A stretch of 64,000 bases of DNA from Budorcas taxicolor (GCF_023091745.1 NC_068910.1:6112272-6176271), one strand, 5' to 3'. Numbered from the stretch's first letter, positions 47,500 to 58,725 are shown. Program-made: numbers and translations. Notes: generated by a model not told the origin, from the sequence alone.

Positions 47500-47900
47500 G
47501 CCAGGTGGCACACCCCCGCCTCGCCTCCTTACGTTCACTCCAGGGCCGCACCTCGGCAGCAGGCCCGAGGCTCTGCAACAGCTTCCGTGAGGCTGGGGTC
47601 CCCTGGGCCCGTGTCCCTGGGGAGGCTGCATTCGCATCTGTCTCTGTGCAGATGGCTGGTGAGCGCAGCTCGCGGCCCCCACCCCCACCCGCACCCCCTT
47701 CTGTCGCCGGGACCGGCTGCGCAGGGGAGCATTATTTTTAGAAGCGGCACCATCTGTTCAAGGTGCCGGGCAGATTCTGTTTGTCTCCGCAGTGGCCGGG
47801 ACAGCCATGCCGTGTCAGGGGAAGGGCTGCAGAGCCGGCCTGCCCTGTGCGGGAGCCAAAGAGAGGCCGCAGGCGCACGAGGTGCGGGATTCTGGGGTCT
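47500..47900. promoter_or_regulatory. repeat-free GC-rich block with MEF2 consensus and inverted repeat
   Basis: The block contains TTATTTTTAG at 47732-47741, then a 7-bp inverted repeat CGGCACC/GGTGCCG around a 10-base loop, and an E-box-like CATCTG in the loop. Several CpGs are present. Conserved-enhancer status is a guess. Confidence 0.25.
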
Positions 47901-48309
47901 GGGGTCTGGAGCCTCCGGGGCCAGGGCTCTGGGGCCAGGGCAGTCAGCGTGGAGGACAGGCTAGGTGTGGGGGTGTCCTGTGCTCCCAGCACCCCACCAG
48001 GTCCCTGGGCCTGAGCCTGGATCTACCTCCTGACAGATTCTGAGTGCCCTGCCCTGACCTTACCCCTGCCCTCCAGCTTTGGGTAGAGAACAGAGACGCG
48101 TGGGGGTGGAGGACAGCGTGAGGGCCAGGCTGCGAGGATCCCTGGTGGGATGTCACACTGGGCGTGGCAGAAGACTCGGACCTGGCGGTGTGCTCCACAC
48201 GGGCGGAGGCATCTCACTGCTGGGCCCAAGATGCCCAGCGTGTCCCACTGCTTTTGCCACCACCTGCCCAGCTTTGGAGTCATCTCAGAAGGGACTTAGG
48301 CAAGGCTTC

Positions 48310-48425
48310 TGATGGCAGACTGCTTGGGCTCAAATTCAGCGGTGATGTGACCCTAGACAACTTCCTTAACCTGGCAAAGCCTCCATTTGCCCGTCTGTGA
48401 AATGGGATACTGGAGCATCTGCTTC
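48310..48425 (+). repeat. MIR
   Basis: GACTGCTTGGGCTCAAATTC and CATTTGCCCGTCTGTGAAAT. Confidence 0.8.
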
Positions 48426-48795
48426 CCAAGTCTTAGGTGCCAATTTGCCAGCTTGCTGGCTGTAACGCTTGCCCCTTTCCCCCGGCTGCATTCAGCATCC
48501 GCTCATGCGGCCACTGGGCCGACCAGTTTCCACTCTCCAAATGCGGACTACACCCCAGATCTGTTCTTTCCAGGCAGGTTGTTTCGTCAGCCACAGAACC
48601 AGCACTGGTGGAAACCAGTCTTGTGCTGGGCACTGGGGAAGCTCTGTTCTCAGGGAGTTTAATCTAGTGGAGGAGGCAAGCCAGCAGAACCCACCCCAAG
48701 ACTGAGGGTGGAGGGTGCAAAGTCAAGGAATGAGCCACATGTGACGGCCTGGAAGAGGGAAGGGGGTTCAAATGTTTAACAGAGGAATTAGAGAA

Positions 48796-48985
48796 TGCCT
48801 GACAATGCAGGAGACTCAGAAAATGTAGGTTTAATCTCTGGGTTGGGAAGATCTCCTGGAGAAGGAAATGGCAACCCACTCTGTATTCTTGCCTGGGAAT
48901 TCCCATGGACAAAGGGGCCTGGTGGGCTACAGTCAGTGGGGTTGCAGAGAGTCGGACACGACTTAGCAACTGAACCACAACTGTG
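48796..48985 (+). mobile_element. Bov-tA SINE, head degraded
   Basis: Starts within the tRNA part (GCCTGACAATGCAGGAG), tail intact. Splits an antisense L2. Confidence 0.9.
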
Positions 48986-49092
48986 ATACATTACAGCGAA
49001 GTTAGAATTTAGTGTTAAGGCTGGACCTTGGAGAGGAAGGGATGTTTTTGTTATTGTTGTCCTTTTTAAAAAAATTAGTTTCTAATGTGGAC

Positions 49093-49258
49093 CATTTTTT
49101 AAGTCTTTATTGAATTTGTTACACTATTGCTTCTGTTTTATGTTTGGGGTGTTTTGGCTACAAGACACGTGGGATCTTAACTCCCTGACCAGGGATGGAA
49201 CCCACACCCCCTGCCTTGGAAGGCAGAGTCTTAACCACCAGACTGCCAGAGAAGTCCC
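49093..49258 (-). mobile_element. CHR-type (cetartiodactyl) tRNA-derived SINE
   Basis: Minus-strand element beginning GGGACTTCTCTGGCAGTCTG at its right end and ending in an A-rich tail before 49093. Distinct from Bov-tA. Lies inside an antisense L2. Confidence 0.8.
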
Positions 49259-49559
49259 TGGCAAGGAAGGTTTTGAATAGTGGCAAAGTGGGTGTAGACA
49301 ATCCTGGAGAGAAGAAACAGTGTATACGGAGGGTGGGGGATGAGGAGGAGGAGCCTGTGTTTGTTGTTTAGGAAACACAAGGAGTTCACTCGCACCAGAG
49401 CCCAAAAGTTGGCTCTGAGCCAGTGAAGCAGGATCTTGGATGCAGTGGTCATGAACACATTTGTTTGTTTTTTTTGTTTTAAACAGGCACCAAGGAGCCA
49501 GTGATGTTTTTAATGCTAAAGCATGGCATGCTCAAATCTGAAAAGTTTTAGAGTCAGAC

Positions 49560-49730
49560 AGGTCCCAGCTCTACTCCTGGCTCAGCCGCTCATTAACTAT
49601 GTGACCTGGACATGATGTTATTTCACTTCTATGAGTCAGTTTCCTCGTCTGTAATCTAGGCATAAGAATGCCTCCCTCATGGGCTTATTGTGGAATCATA
49701 TGTTTTCAGAGCCACTCAGTAAGTAGGAGT
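49560..49730 (+). repeat. MIR
   Basis: CTCATTAACTATGTGACCTG and GTCAGTTTCCTCGTCTGTAA. Confidence 0.85.
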
Positions 49731-49739
49731 CCCTCTCAG

Positions 49740-50560
49740 CATCACACTGGGGACCGTGAAGGGGATGAGGAGCCAGTCGAGAGGCTGTGAATGAGGAACC
49801 TGAGCAAGGTCAGGAGGCCGGGCCAGGGAGGAAGATGATGAAGCTTGAGCTCTTACCCCACTGCCCATTGGCTCAGGCACCTGATTGAGTACAAAGAGGG
49901 AACAGAGTCAAGAGCAATCCTAACAGTCCAACTCCTGACTCGATGGACATGAGTTTAAGCCAGCTTCAGGAGTTGGTGATGGACAGGGAAGCCTGGCGTG
50001 CTGCAGTCCACGGGGTCACAAATAGTTGGACACGACTGAGCGACTGAATGGAATGAACTGAATGGTCCAACCCTGGGGGATGCTTTTTATTGACACAGAG
50101 GTCACAGAAGGATAGGGACATTTGGGAGAGTCTGAGAGCCTGGACAACCTTCAGAGGTGACATTTGGTAGTCATGGGGAATTTGGTTCTAGAGCTTAGGA
50201 GAGAGGGCAGGGTGGAAATGTCAGTTTGGGAACCACTCACGTTAGGATGCAAGTTGACGTCAGATGGGTGGCTTTGCCAGGGAGAGGTGAGGCATTAAGA
50301 GGGTCAAGGGCAGGACTGTGGGGAAAGCCCAGAGTTCGCGCAGAACAGAGAAGTGGTATGGACCCCTGGGCAGAATTGTTCAGAGAGGCTATTGGAGAGT
50401 GGGAAGAAGGGATGGGGTCATCAGGTGTGGGCAAGAGTGTAGGGACAGAAGGACCCTGGAGCGGCTGGTGGGAGTCATTCCCAGAAGATCCTACCGCCTA
50501 ACCCAGCAGGAAGTGGCATTTGAGAAAGTGGGAACTGGAGGTGATTTTGAGCCATAGACT
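49740..50560 (-). repeat. L2-like (antisense), split by BovB
   Basis: GAGCAAGGTCAGGAGGCC before and GAGGTGACATTTGGTAGTC after the BovB fragment. Confidence 0.55.
49936..50066 (+). mobile_element. BovB 3' terminal fragment
   Basis: About 130 bases of the BovB 3' end (CTGACTCGATGGACATGAG through the GACTGAGCGACTGAA tail). The copy splits an antisense L2. Confidence 0.85.
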
Positions 50561-51679
50561 GGGTTACAAGAGCAAGACAGGAGTCTAGAACCCAGACCCA
50601 GTGGAATGTTGGCTACAAGAGGAAGAATTCCCAAAAGAAGGACTGCAATGGAATCCCCACGAACTCTAGGGCAGTGGTTCTGCCTGTTTAAAAATTCCCA
50701 GCCCCAGTACCAGAGGTTGACTCATTTCTGCAGGCCTGAGCCTGGAAATCTATGTTTCAGCCAATCCCCGGGTGATGCCTGGGGAACCACGCTTTGAGCA
50801 GCCCTGCTCTGGGGTCCTGAGCTCCACTCAGAGAAGCGTTCATCAAGAAAGGAAGGAAAGGAAACATTAGCCTTGGAGGCTGCTCCTGCCCTCGGCTCCT
50901 CCTCTGGCTTTCAGGCCTTCTGATACATTGCCTTTAGGTCTGAGGCCAAGTTAGCGTCCAAACAGAGATCACTAGCTATCCACCAAGGAGTCACTGAGGG
51001 AGGTGACCTGGGGTGGAGCATGAAAGGCAGTGAGTGCACAGCCACCAACCAGGGATAGTTCTCCTTGAGCCCAGAAGACTCACTTCAGTAGTGAGAAATA
51101 AAATCTGAAAAACATCCTCCAACAAATATAAATACAAATACTGCCTCCTGCCAGTGCCCACGTCAGTCTGACTCCCCTCCTTCTCTGAATCTGGGAATCC
51201 TGCTTTTCTGCCTTTTCCTCTTTTATGTATAGTTCTATCTCTTGGCCTCTGTGTGCTCAGGCCACATAGAATGACTTTTCCTCAAGCCTTAGCTTCCTGC
51301 TTCTCTGATTTGGACCCCAAAGAACTTAGCGATTCAAAAGCAGTCTCCCAACTTAAACTCATTCTTTGGCACTTCTGTGGGTGAGTTTTCCTTCCCCATT
51401 CCATGGAGGAATGAATTTTATAAACTCAGACACACTGAGATGCAGCCACTTAAATACAGTCCCAGCAGAAACCAGAGGGAAAGGACAAAGCACAGCACAA
51501 AAGAATGGATCTGTGATGGTGGGGTTTCTGGCACTGGTGACAGATGGCACTGATGGGTCAAAGTGAGTCTTCTCTATAGTCGTGCAATTGGCCCCAAACG
51601 ACCTTTGGTTTAGTCTCATTTTCTTGGCTCAAGCCTGCTCACAGGGACACCCCATTGCCTGACAACCTGGCTTTGAGCG
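50561..51679. other. unique sequence upstream of the RE1-like array
   Basis: No gene seen. Composition is ordinary, and no recognisable interspersed repeat enters the array from this side. Confidence 0.4.
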
Positions 51680-52174
51680 ACAGCACCAAATACCTGGGGT
51701 AAGCTACCCATGCTTGATCACAGAACTCATGAAAAATGCCCCGTGCCCTCCCTACCCCACCCACACCCAGCTCCTCAGACTTCCCAGGCCTGTGCTCCGT
51801 CAGTCAGCACTGCTATCCTGGATAGCTCTAGGGGCACTTATAACCCTTTGCCCTATGTCAGCACCACAGAACACGGACAGCTCCTCGACACGCGGTCCCT
51901 ATACCCACCCCAGATCCCAAATCAGTACTGTGGCCTTGGGGACAGCTCCCAGTGGAGACAGTTCCCCAGTGCCCATTTCTTTGTCCTCCCCAGGGGGGCT
52001 GTCAGTCAGCACCACAACCACATGGACAGCACCCACGCCCATCCTCTGCTGGTCAGCCGGCAAGGGGAGAGAGGGGGCCCTATGGTTATCAGGTTCCCTG
52101 ACCTTAGCTACCCAATCCCTCCCTAGCACCCACCTCCATCCATCCGTCAGCACTTCATCCCTGGAGACGGCTCC
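51680..52174 (+). promoter_or_regulatory. array of RE1-like split half-sites
   Basis: Five units pair a left half like TCAGCACC with a right half like GGACAGCTCC. Left/right starts are 51804/51820, 51858/51875, 51922/51940, 52006/52024 and 52147/52165. A more degenerate sixth is at 51680/51698. Start-to-start offset is 16-18 bases in every unit, against 10 in the canonical RE1. REST is reported to bind split sites with the halves spread by about this much. Unit spacing grows from 54 to 141 bases and sequence between pairs is not obviously shared. It looks like a decayed minisatellite whose unit resembled RE1, or a selected cluster. No interspersed repeat explains the stretch. Confidence 0.6.
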
Positions 52175-52384
52175 CTGAGCCCCAAGGAGCCAGTGACCTG
52201 TTGTTGGTGATCACAGCACCAGCATGGCAGAACCCCGTGTATCATTATAGAGACCAGAAAAACGGGCGGAGCCTGGTCTGGTGGAAAGAAGGATGTAACT
52301 GGGCCCCGAAGAGTTTCTGTGTGCGTGTGTTTGAGAGCTGACTGCCTCCTGCCCCCAAACCAAAGACCTCATGCAGTCCCTGCG

Positions 52385-52510
52385 GGCTTCCTGTTTTCTC
52401 CTCTGTAAAATAAGAGTGTGGAGGTTCCTGTGTCGTAGGGCTGTTATGAAGGATTAAATAAGATAACAGAGGTGGAGTGCATAGAATGGTACTGGACACA
52501 TGTGATCCAA
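52385..52510 (+). repeat. MIR
   Basis: TTTTCTCCTCTGTAAAATAA and AGGATTAAATAAGATAACAG. Confidence 0.8.
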
Positions 52511-52751
52511 GTGTTCCCCTTATTGTTGGTTTGTTTGTTCTTGTCCTTTCAGCCCTCCGCTTGTAATCTGTGAGGACAAAGCTGGGGGTAGGAGAGAAGT
52601 AGGCAGATGAAGCCCGAAGGGGATGGTGTCACCCTAGCTAGTTAGGATCTGGAGGCAGGGGACAGCCAGTGCATCTGTAGGGAGAGCTGGGCAGGGTGAG
52701 AGATGAGACTGGGGAAGTGGCCAAGACATTTGACTGAAACCAGAGGACACT

Positions 52752-52975
52752 GTGGGCTTTGCAGGTGGCTCTAGAGGTAATGAACCTGCCTGACAGTGCA
52801 GGAGACATGAGAAACTCAGGTTCGATCCCTGGGTCAGAAAGCTCCCCTGGAGGAGGGCACAGCAGCCCACTCCAGTATTCTTGCCTGGAGAATCCTGTGG
52901 ACAGAGGAGCCTGACAGGCCACGGTCCATGGGGTCATAACGAGTTGGACATGACTGGGTGACTTAGTATGCACAC
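52752..52975 (+). mobile_element. Bov-tA SINE
   Basis: Full length, diverged head GTGGGCTTTGCAGGTGGC. Confidence 0.92.
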
Positions 52976-53529
52976 CTACACGCAGAGGACGCTGAACAGA
53001 GCAGCTGGTCCGTCTTAGGCGGAGCCCTCGAGCTGCATGAACCCTCTCTTGGAGGTAAGATGAAGTCTCTCCCGACACTTTTCTGCCTCAGCTAAGCTTT
53101 CTTGCCTCTATCTGCTGATGATTTTACTGTTTGTCCTTCATCAGAAAACCTTCCTTTAAAAAAAAAACAAACCTACTGTTTTTCTTTCATCAGAAAACCC
53201 TCCAAGTTTTTTTTTTTTTTTTTTAAGGGGAGGTGTCTAACAGGGAGCACATAAAGGGTACAAATCTTGGAAGGCAGGCACTTCCATGCAGAGGCCAGTG
53301 GGTGTCAAAGGCACCAGGTGAATTCTTGTCAGCTTGTGATTCCTAGGTTCTAGGACGTTTCTCCTTCCTCCAGCCTCCAGCCAAGCAGGACTCGGCTTGC
53401 AGCTAGGATGATGTTCCTGCTGGGCACAGCAGGGCAGCGAGGAGGCTCAGGAAGTGCATCTGTCCTGAGCAGCAAGCATCAGGTGATGGGAGAATCCTTG
53501 AGGAGGGTGCTAAAGCGGCTCTCTGAGAC

Positions 53530-53600
53530 TGAGTATCTGTCCAACGCCCCCTCACTTTATAGGGAAGGAAACTGAGGCTCAGGGAAGAAGGCAGTGGTCT
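53530..53600 (-). repeat. MIR fragment
   Basis: AGGGAAGGAAACTGAGGCTC. Confidence 0.65.
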
Positions 53601-53688
53601 GAGGCTATTCTGTGAGTTGGTGGAAGGCAATGGGACACAGAGGCTCTGGACTCAAGCAGGCACCCCTCTGTAAGGCACTGGCTGCCTG

Positions 53689-53911
53689 TAAGCCTCTGAG
53701 CCCAGCTTTCTCTCCTGTAAGGTGGGAACAGCGATACTGAACAGCCCATGCAAGCGTGCGCTGAGCAATCCGTGTTAACAGTGGAGGCAAAGCTCTGAGC
53801 CCAGGTAACCCTCTGGGCCCAGCTTTCTCTCCTGTAAGGTGGGAACAGCGATACTGAACAGCCCATGCAAGCGAGCGCTGAGCAATCCATGTTAACAGTG
53901 GAGGCAAAGCT
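53689..53911 (+). repeat. 117-bp tandem duplication (two copies)
   Basis: Copy 1 begins at 53689 and copy 2 at 53806, period 117. About 106 bases align with only a handful of differences (for example GCGTGCGCTG versus GCGAGCGCTG). High identity indicates a recent duplication. Confidence 0.93.
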
Positions 53912-53962
53912 GAGGTTGGAACTCCGCAGATGCAGTTCCCAAGCAAGTGCCATTTGGATTGA

Positions 53963-54270
53963 AAATGAAAGCCGCTCAGTCACGTCCGACTCTTCGTGAC
54001 CCCCATGGACTATACAATCCATGGAATTCTCCAGGCCAGAATACTGGAGTGGGCAGCCTTTCCCTTCTCCAGGGATCTTCCCAACCCAGGGATCGAACCC
54101 AGGTCTCCCACATTGCAGGCGGATTCTTTACCAGCTGAGCTACAAGGGAAGCTCAAGAATACTGGAGTGGGTAGCCTGTCCCTTCTCCAGCAGATCTTCC
54201 CAACCCAGGAATCAAACTGGGGTCTCCTGCATTGTAGGCAGATTCTTAACCAACTGAACTATCAGGGAAG
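53963..54270 (-). mobile_element. dimer-like Bov-tA SINE with internal duplication
   Basis: Reverse-oriented. The head half (AATACTGGAGTGGG to AGGGAAGC) occurs twice in tandem. Target duplication CATTTGGATT at 53951 and 54272. Confidence 0.93.
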
Positions 54271-54281
54271 CCATTTGGATT

Positions 54282-55640
54282 ACATTGCCCCCAAACCCAA
54301 AGCAAGAGTGGTGCAGGAGTCATTCAACGTGGTCAGCAGACCCTGACCGTGGGGTTTGGGGGAGGGCTCTCTCTGGCAGAGTAAGCCGACCCTCAGCTAG
54401 AAAGGTGGTCTGTGCACCTCCCTTGCTCTCTCCAGAATCCCAGTGCCTGAGGCAGGGCCTGAGATGCAGCTTTTTATTGAATAGGTAGATGGATGCATGA
54501 GTGGGTATGTGAGGCACCTACAGGACCAGAAATGCAGGGTTTCCCCTACCATCTGACACTGGGAACTCCTGAGGAGAACAAGGGGCAGTGGAGAGAGTTG
54601 ACCCTGGTGGTCAGGGGATCCACCCTCCCTCAATTCAGGCAGGAGGCTGGGAAGCTACGTGAGAAACCCCAAGTCCCTAACAACCCACCCCCTGTCCCTG
54701 CTTCTGCCATCTGTGCCTTTGAGGCCGATGCGTGGCTGTTCCTGTGGGGTTTTTTTTCTTTTTTTTTTTTTAGATTTTCCTTTTCTGGTTAACAGGATAG
54801 AAGTTTTCTAAAAATAGCACTAAACTCGCTTCTGAGGCATTCATTTTCAGTTCCCTTCCTCTTTCCCTGTGCTGTCTCCTTGACTGTGAGAATTCAGAGC
54901 CAAAATCATCATTGTGAGCTTTGATGCGCACACGCACACAAACGTAAAGGACATTCCGTCTCTCAGAGAGGGGTGGCTAAGCCAGTAACTACAGCCCCTC
55001 CCCTGACTGTCCAGTGAGGCTGTCCCTCTCTCCGCAGCTGCCAGCTGAGTTCCCCTGTCTCACCCTGGTCAGCACCCAGCAGGAGGGTCTCCTTGGCTGG
55101 AGCGGGGTGTGGGGAGGGGCTACAGAAAGGCCAGAATTTGCATCCAGGAGAGGAAAGAAAATGTCCTGCCTGGGGGCATCAGTCAAGACCAGAGCAGAAG
55201 GGAGACTAGCCCTTCGAGCTGTGCCTACAACCAGGGACCCTCCCCAGCCTTCCAAGCTGTGCTGGGGGCCTTGCAGGCCCCGTCAGCCTGAGACCTGTGT
55301 TAAGAACAGCAGCGTGGGGACAGTCTGGTTGAGCAGGTAGAGGAGGGGAGTGAGTTAAGTTGGCGTCCTGAGAACAGTCACTGTTTAATGAGTCTCCCTC
55401 TCACCGGGCCAAGTTCCATCTCAGCTGAGTCCTCACCCGGCCCTAAGAGGGAGGCTGTGGGGCTGGCTCTGTTCCAGGAAGATGAGACGGATGCACAGGG
55501 AGGGGTGAGGAGCCTTGCCCCCACCTCACCCCAAATCTCAGAACCCCCACCTGTCAGCGTCAGGCCTCGTCATCGGGGATCTCCAGATGGGGTCTGTGTC
55601 CCCACATGGCTCACTCATTGGTGCCGGGGAAGATTCAAAC
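54282..55640. other. unique sequence with T-runs and a MEF2 consensus
   Basis: CTAAAAATAG at 54808-54817 fits the MEF2 consensus; T-rich runs lie at 54749-54771. No gene seen. Confidence 0.4.
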
Positions 55641-56030
55641 TAAAGAGTGACTTTATAACTACATATTAAGGTGGCATTTAAATTCAGCACATCTGAAAAC
55701 AGAAGGATTCGGCATCCAAAAGTTATTTTTAGCGCCTAATTCATTTGCAGTGTCCCAGCTACCATCCTTCAGTTAGGGTTTGAAAAGCTGTTGGTTTAGG
55801 TTTGGGGGTGTTTTTTAAAAAAAATAAAATCCTTCCTTTGAAAGATGGATTTCTTTTTTGTTAAATTAACCCCCCCCCCCAAAAAAAAACATTGCTCCTT
55901 CCTCTGCCAGTCTCTCCTGGCAAAGACTTTTTATTAAGGTGCCCCTAACCTACTCGAGTCATTGAAGTATAACAGTACAGAGTCATTTAAATGCTAATAA
56001 GATGGAACTGAAAGGCACAAACCCAGTATT
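55640..56030. promoter_or_regulatory. AT-rich repeat-free patch with homeobox/POU-like motifs
   Basis: Unique AT-rich sequence in a GC-rich neighbourhood. It has a MEF2 consensus TTATTTTTAG (55723-55732), CCTAATTCATTTGCAG just after it, and CATTTAAATGCTAATAAG near 55984. A C/A homopolymer run at 55869-55890 interrupts it. Possible enhancer; motif content alone is weak evidence. Confidence 0.25.
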
Positions 56031-56069
56031 GTCAGAACACTCTCCTGGAGTCCAAAGGGGCTGTTGTAT

Positions 56070-56180
56070 CAGAGCCAGAAGGGACCCCAGAGAACACTGC
56101 TCCAGTCTCTTCACTTTCCACATGGGAAACAGGCCCAGGCAGGAAACAGGCTTGGTCACCCAGCAGGAGCTTGGAAAACA
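56070..56180 (-). repeat. MIR fragment
   Basis: Weak match: CACTTTCCACATGGGAAAC. Confidence 0.45.
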
Positions 56181-56284
56181 GGGAGGAGCTTTTCAAGGGG
56201 CTGTGGCCTCAGTTGGCTGTGTGACCCCTAGTGTGTTTCGTAACCTCTCTGGGCTTAGGACTGGCTCTCTGCCCTGCCCAGGCC

Positions 56285-56640
56285 CATGCCTTAGTTTGGG
56301 TTGCTATAGAACAAAATACCATAGGCTAAGCAGCTTAGACAACAGAAATTGTTTTTCTCATAGTGCTGAAAGTCCAAGATCAAGTTACCGGCAGATTCAG
56401 TTCCTGGTGAGAACCCACTTCCTGACTTACAGATGGCCGTCTCCTCACTGTCCTCACACAGTCAAGAAAGATTGTCTCTCCCAAATCTCTTTTTATAAGA
56501 AGACTAGTCCCATTCATGAGGGCTCCACCCTCATGACCTAATTACCTCCCAAATGCGCCCCCTCCAAACACCATCACACTGGGGATTAGGACCTTCAGCA
56601 CATGAACTTGGGGCAGGGGGACACACTCAGTCCATAGCAG
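56285..56640. mobile_element. old LTR-like repeat (MaLR/MLT-type, family uncertain)
   Basis: Contains GGTTGCTATAGAACAAAATACC, ATTACCTCCCAAATGC and a terminal CAGTCCATAGCAG, typical of a solitary old LTR. No coding sequence remains. Confidence 0.65.
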
Positions 56641-56869
56641 CCTGTGTGCCCATTACTTAGCAGAGGGGGCACTGTCAGTGTGCTGTTGAGAGCTGGCTGC
56701 AAATGAACCTCGTTGCAACCTTGAGGGAGGTGCCCTTGCCAGCAACAGGAGGGGTAGGTAGGAGGGAGGTGGGAGGAGGCACAGAAGCCAGTTTACTGCA
56801 GAGTGTCTGCTCCAGGGGCCAGGAGCTGCAGAGAGACCCACACACTGGGTCTTGGTGGGTTCTTACAGC

Positions 56870-56965
56870 AGCTAGTACGGCAGATGGGCCAACCTCACTA
56901 GGCAGATGAGCCCCAGAGAGGTTAGTGACTTCTCCAAAGTCACACAGCCCATTTTCCTGCAGGGG
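56870..56965 (-). repeat. MIR fragment
   Basis: CCAGAGAGGTTAGTGACTTC and AAGTCACACAGCCC. Confidence 0.7.
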
Positions 56966-56994
56966 AAGAATATTCCCTACTCATATTAAGAGAA

Positions 56995-57250
56995 AAATCT
57001 TCCCTGATACCCTGGGCCCGATCACATCTTCCTGCTGTAGATATCCACAGCATCTGGGGATGACTTCCTGTTGTGGCAAACCCATCATGTTATAACAGGT
57101 CTTTTGATTGTCTCTCTTGCCCCTTGTCAGCTCCTGGAGGGCAGGACCCATGTCTGGATTATCCACTGCCTGGCACAAAGTAGGTGCCCACAGCACAGTC
57201 AATGAATGGATGATTGGATGGATGGATGGATGGATGGGAGGGTGGATGCA
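56995..57250 (+). repeat. L2 3' end with GGAT tail expansion
   Basis: GCTCCTGGAGGGCAGGACCC, CTGCCTGGCACAAAGTAGGT, then ATGAATGGATG expanded into (GGAT)n at 57205-57240. Confidence 0.8.
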
Positions 57251-57579
57251 TAAATGGTTGAAGATCATTGTTCCTCTTCACACAACAGCCATTAAAATCA
57301 CCAGTCGCCCATTAACTGATGCCTACTGTTGTCATCACAGATATAATCACTGCTAACGGTTCTCGTAGCTCCTGGTGTCAGAGATGTAATTATCGGTGCC
57401 TGGAAGCCACGCCGCAGGTAGCAAGAGGGCAGACAGAAAACAGCACCTCGGGGTTAGAGAGTCCCTTGTGGTTTGCGAAGCACTTGTGTTCACATATGGC
57501 ACTTCATTTAAGCATCGTAAGTGCCCGGTGAGGGAGATACTACCAGGGAAGGCAGCAACGCCTCCTGATTAAGAATATG

Positions 57580-57740
57580 TCTCTGGATCCGGATCTCCTG
57601 GGTTCAGCTCCCAGCTCTGCCACTCACTAACTCTGTGCGCTTGGATGCGTGACTTCACCTCTCTCGGTCTCGGTTTCTCTGTGTGTTCTAGGGAATAACA
57701 AGACTATCGCAAAATGTGCTTGTGTGGATTGGTGATCGTT
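57580..57740 (+). repeat. MIR
   Basis: GGTTCAGCTCCCAGCTCTGC. Confidence 0.8.
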
Positions 57741-57935
57741 CTGATCATTGGTGCTTACCATGTGCTTGTCTTGATTCTAAATATTCTGCATTAAATAATG
57801 CATTTAAGCCTCATAATACCTACGAGGTAGATACTAATTACTCTGCCTGCCTTTTTTTTTTTAAGATAATGAAACTGAAGTTAATTTGCCTCCCATTCTG
57901 CTGAGAGGTGGCAGAACTTGAAGCCAGAGGCTGTG
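57741..57935 (-). repeat. MIR
   Basis: CATTTAAGCCTCATAATACC and AGATAATGAAACTGAAG; a T11 run interrupts it. Confidence 0.75.
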
Positions 57936-58394
57936 TCTTCCAGAGCCCCTCCAGTTAACCTCTGCAGCATCTCTGCACACAGCCCTGCTTGGTCCTTGCC
58001 TCACCTGCTCCTCTCAGAGATGTACCATAGGGATCCAGACTCATGGGTTTTGGGGGCGGTGTGTGCTTGGGTGGCCGAGGACCCTGAGTGTTCCTGCAGG
58101 ACTGTGGGTGGGAGCCCCAAGCACATGCTTTCTTTGGTGCCTCGTGCCTCTGCTTAAGGCATCAGCGCCATTCTAAATTCTACTCCACATGACACTGGTT
58201 GGCCCCAGTGTGAAAACCAGGCTTCCTACTGCATCACTGAGTGAAGGGCCCTCCTCTGAGACATGACAGGCTTCTCCTGTGGCTCCAGCACCCCCTGCCC
58301 CAGGCTGGGAAGCCCTGTACCCGGAGTGGACATGCGCTGGCTTTGAACATGGTTCATAATTAGTTTCCAGTAAACTGAGAGGTCATAGGGAGCC

Positions 58395-58515
58395 AGGGCA
58401 GACTGACTTCTTTTATAGACGAAGAAACTGAGCCTCGCAAAAGTGAAGGGACTCACCCAGGACCCCACAGCCAGGACCTGAGAGAGCTCGGGTTTGAACC
58501 CGGATTGCTGTGATT
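58395..58515 (-). repeat. MIR
   Basis: ATAGACGAAGAAACTGAGCC. Confidence 0.8.
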
Positions 58516-58624
58516 TAGAATCCTGTGTTGCTCCTCCGTATTCGGTCTTGGTCTTCAGCGAGAAAGGAGGGAGCGCCCCCTAGTGGGAGGGGAAAGAGCA
58601 ACGGGCCACCTCTGGGCTCCCTCC

Positions 58625-58725
58625 ACCTTTGCCCTGTGTGTCCCTGGACAAGTTCTTTTCCCTTTCTGGGCTTCAGGTTACTCCCTGGGAAAATGAGAGG
58701 AACCCTGAAATTACCTCCAGCTCCA
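58625..58725 (+). repeat. MIR fragment
   Basis: GTCCCTGGACAAGTTCTTTT. Confidence 0.65.

Larger units (their letters stand above)
48610..49460 (-). repeat. L2 (antisense), broken by two SINEs
   Basis: TTGTGCTGGGCACTGGGG, GCTGGACCTTGGAGAGGAAG and GAGCCAGTGAAGCAGG surround the Bov-tA and CHR insertions. Confidence 0.65.

Noticed and set aside
47630..47670. CTGTGCAG followed by ATGGCTG and GTGAGC, resembling a micro-exon
   Set aside because: The implied exon is 7 bases; acceptor-like and donor-like words this close are probably coincidence.
39300..55732. MEF2 consensus matches at 39300, 47732, 54808 and 55723
   Set aside because: With a consensus this loose roughly four matches are expected by chance in 64 kb, so the number itself is not a signal.
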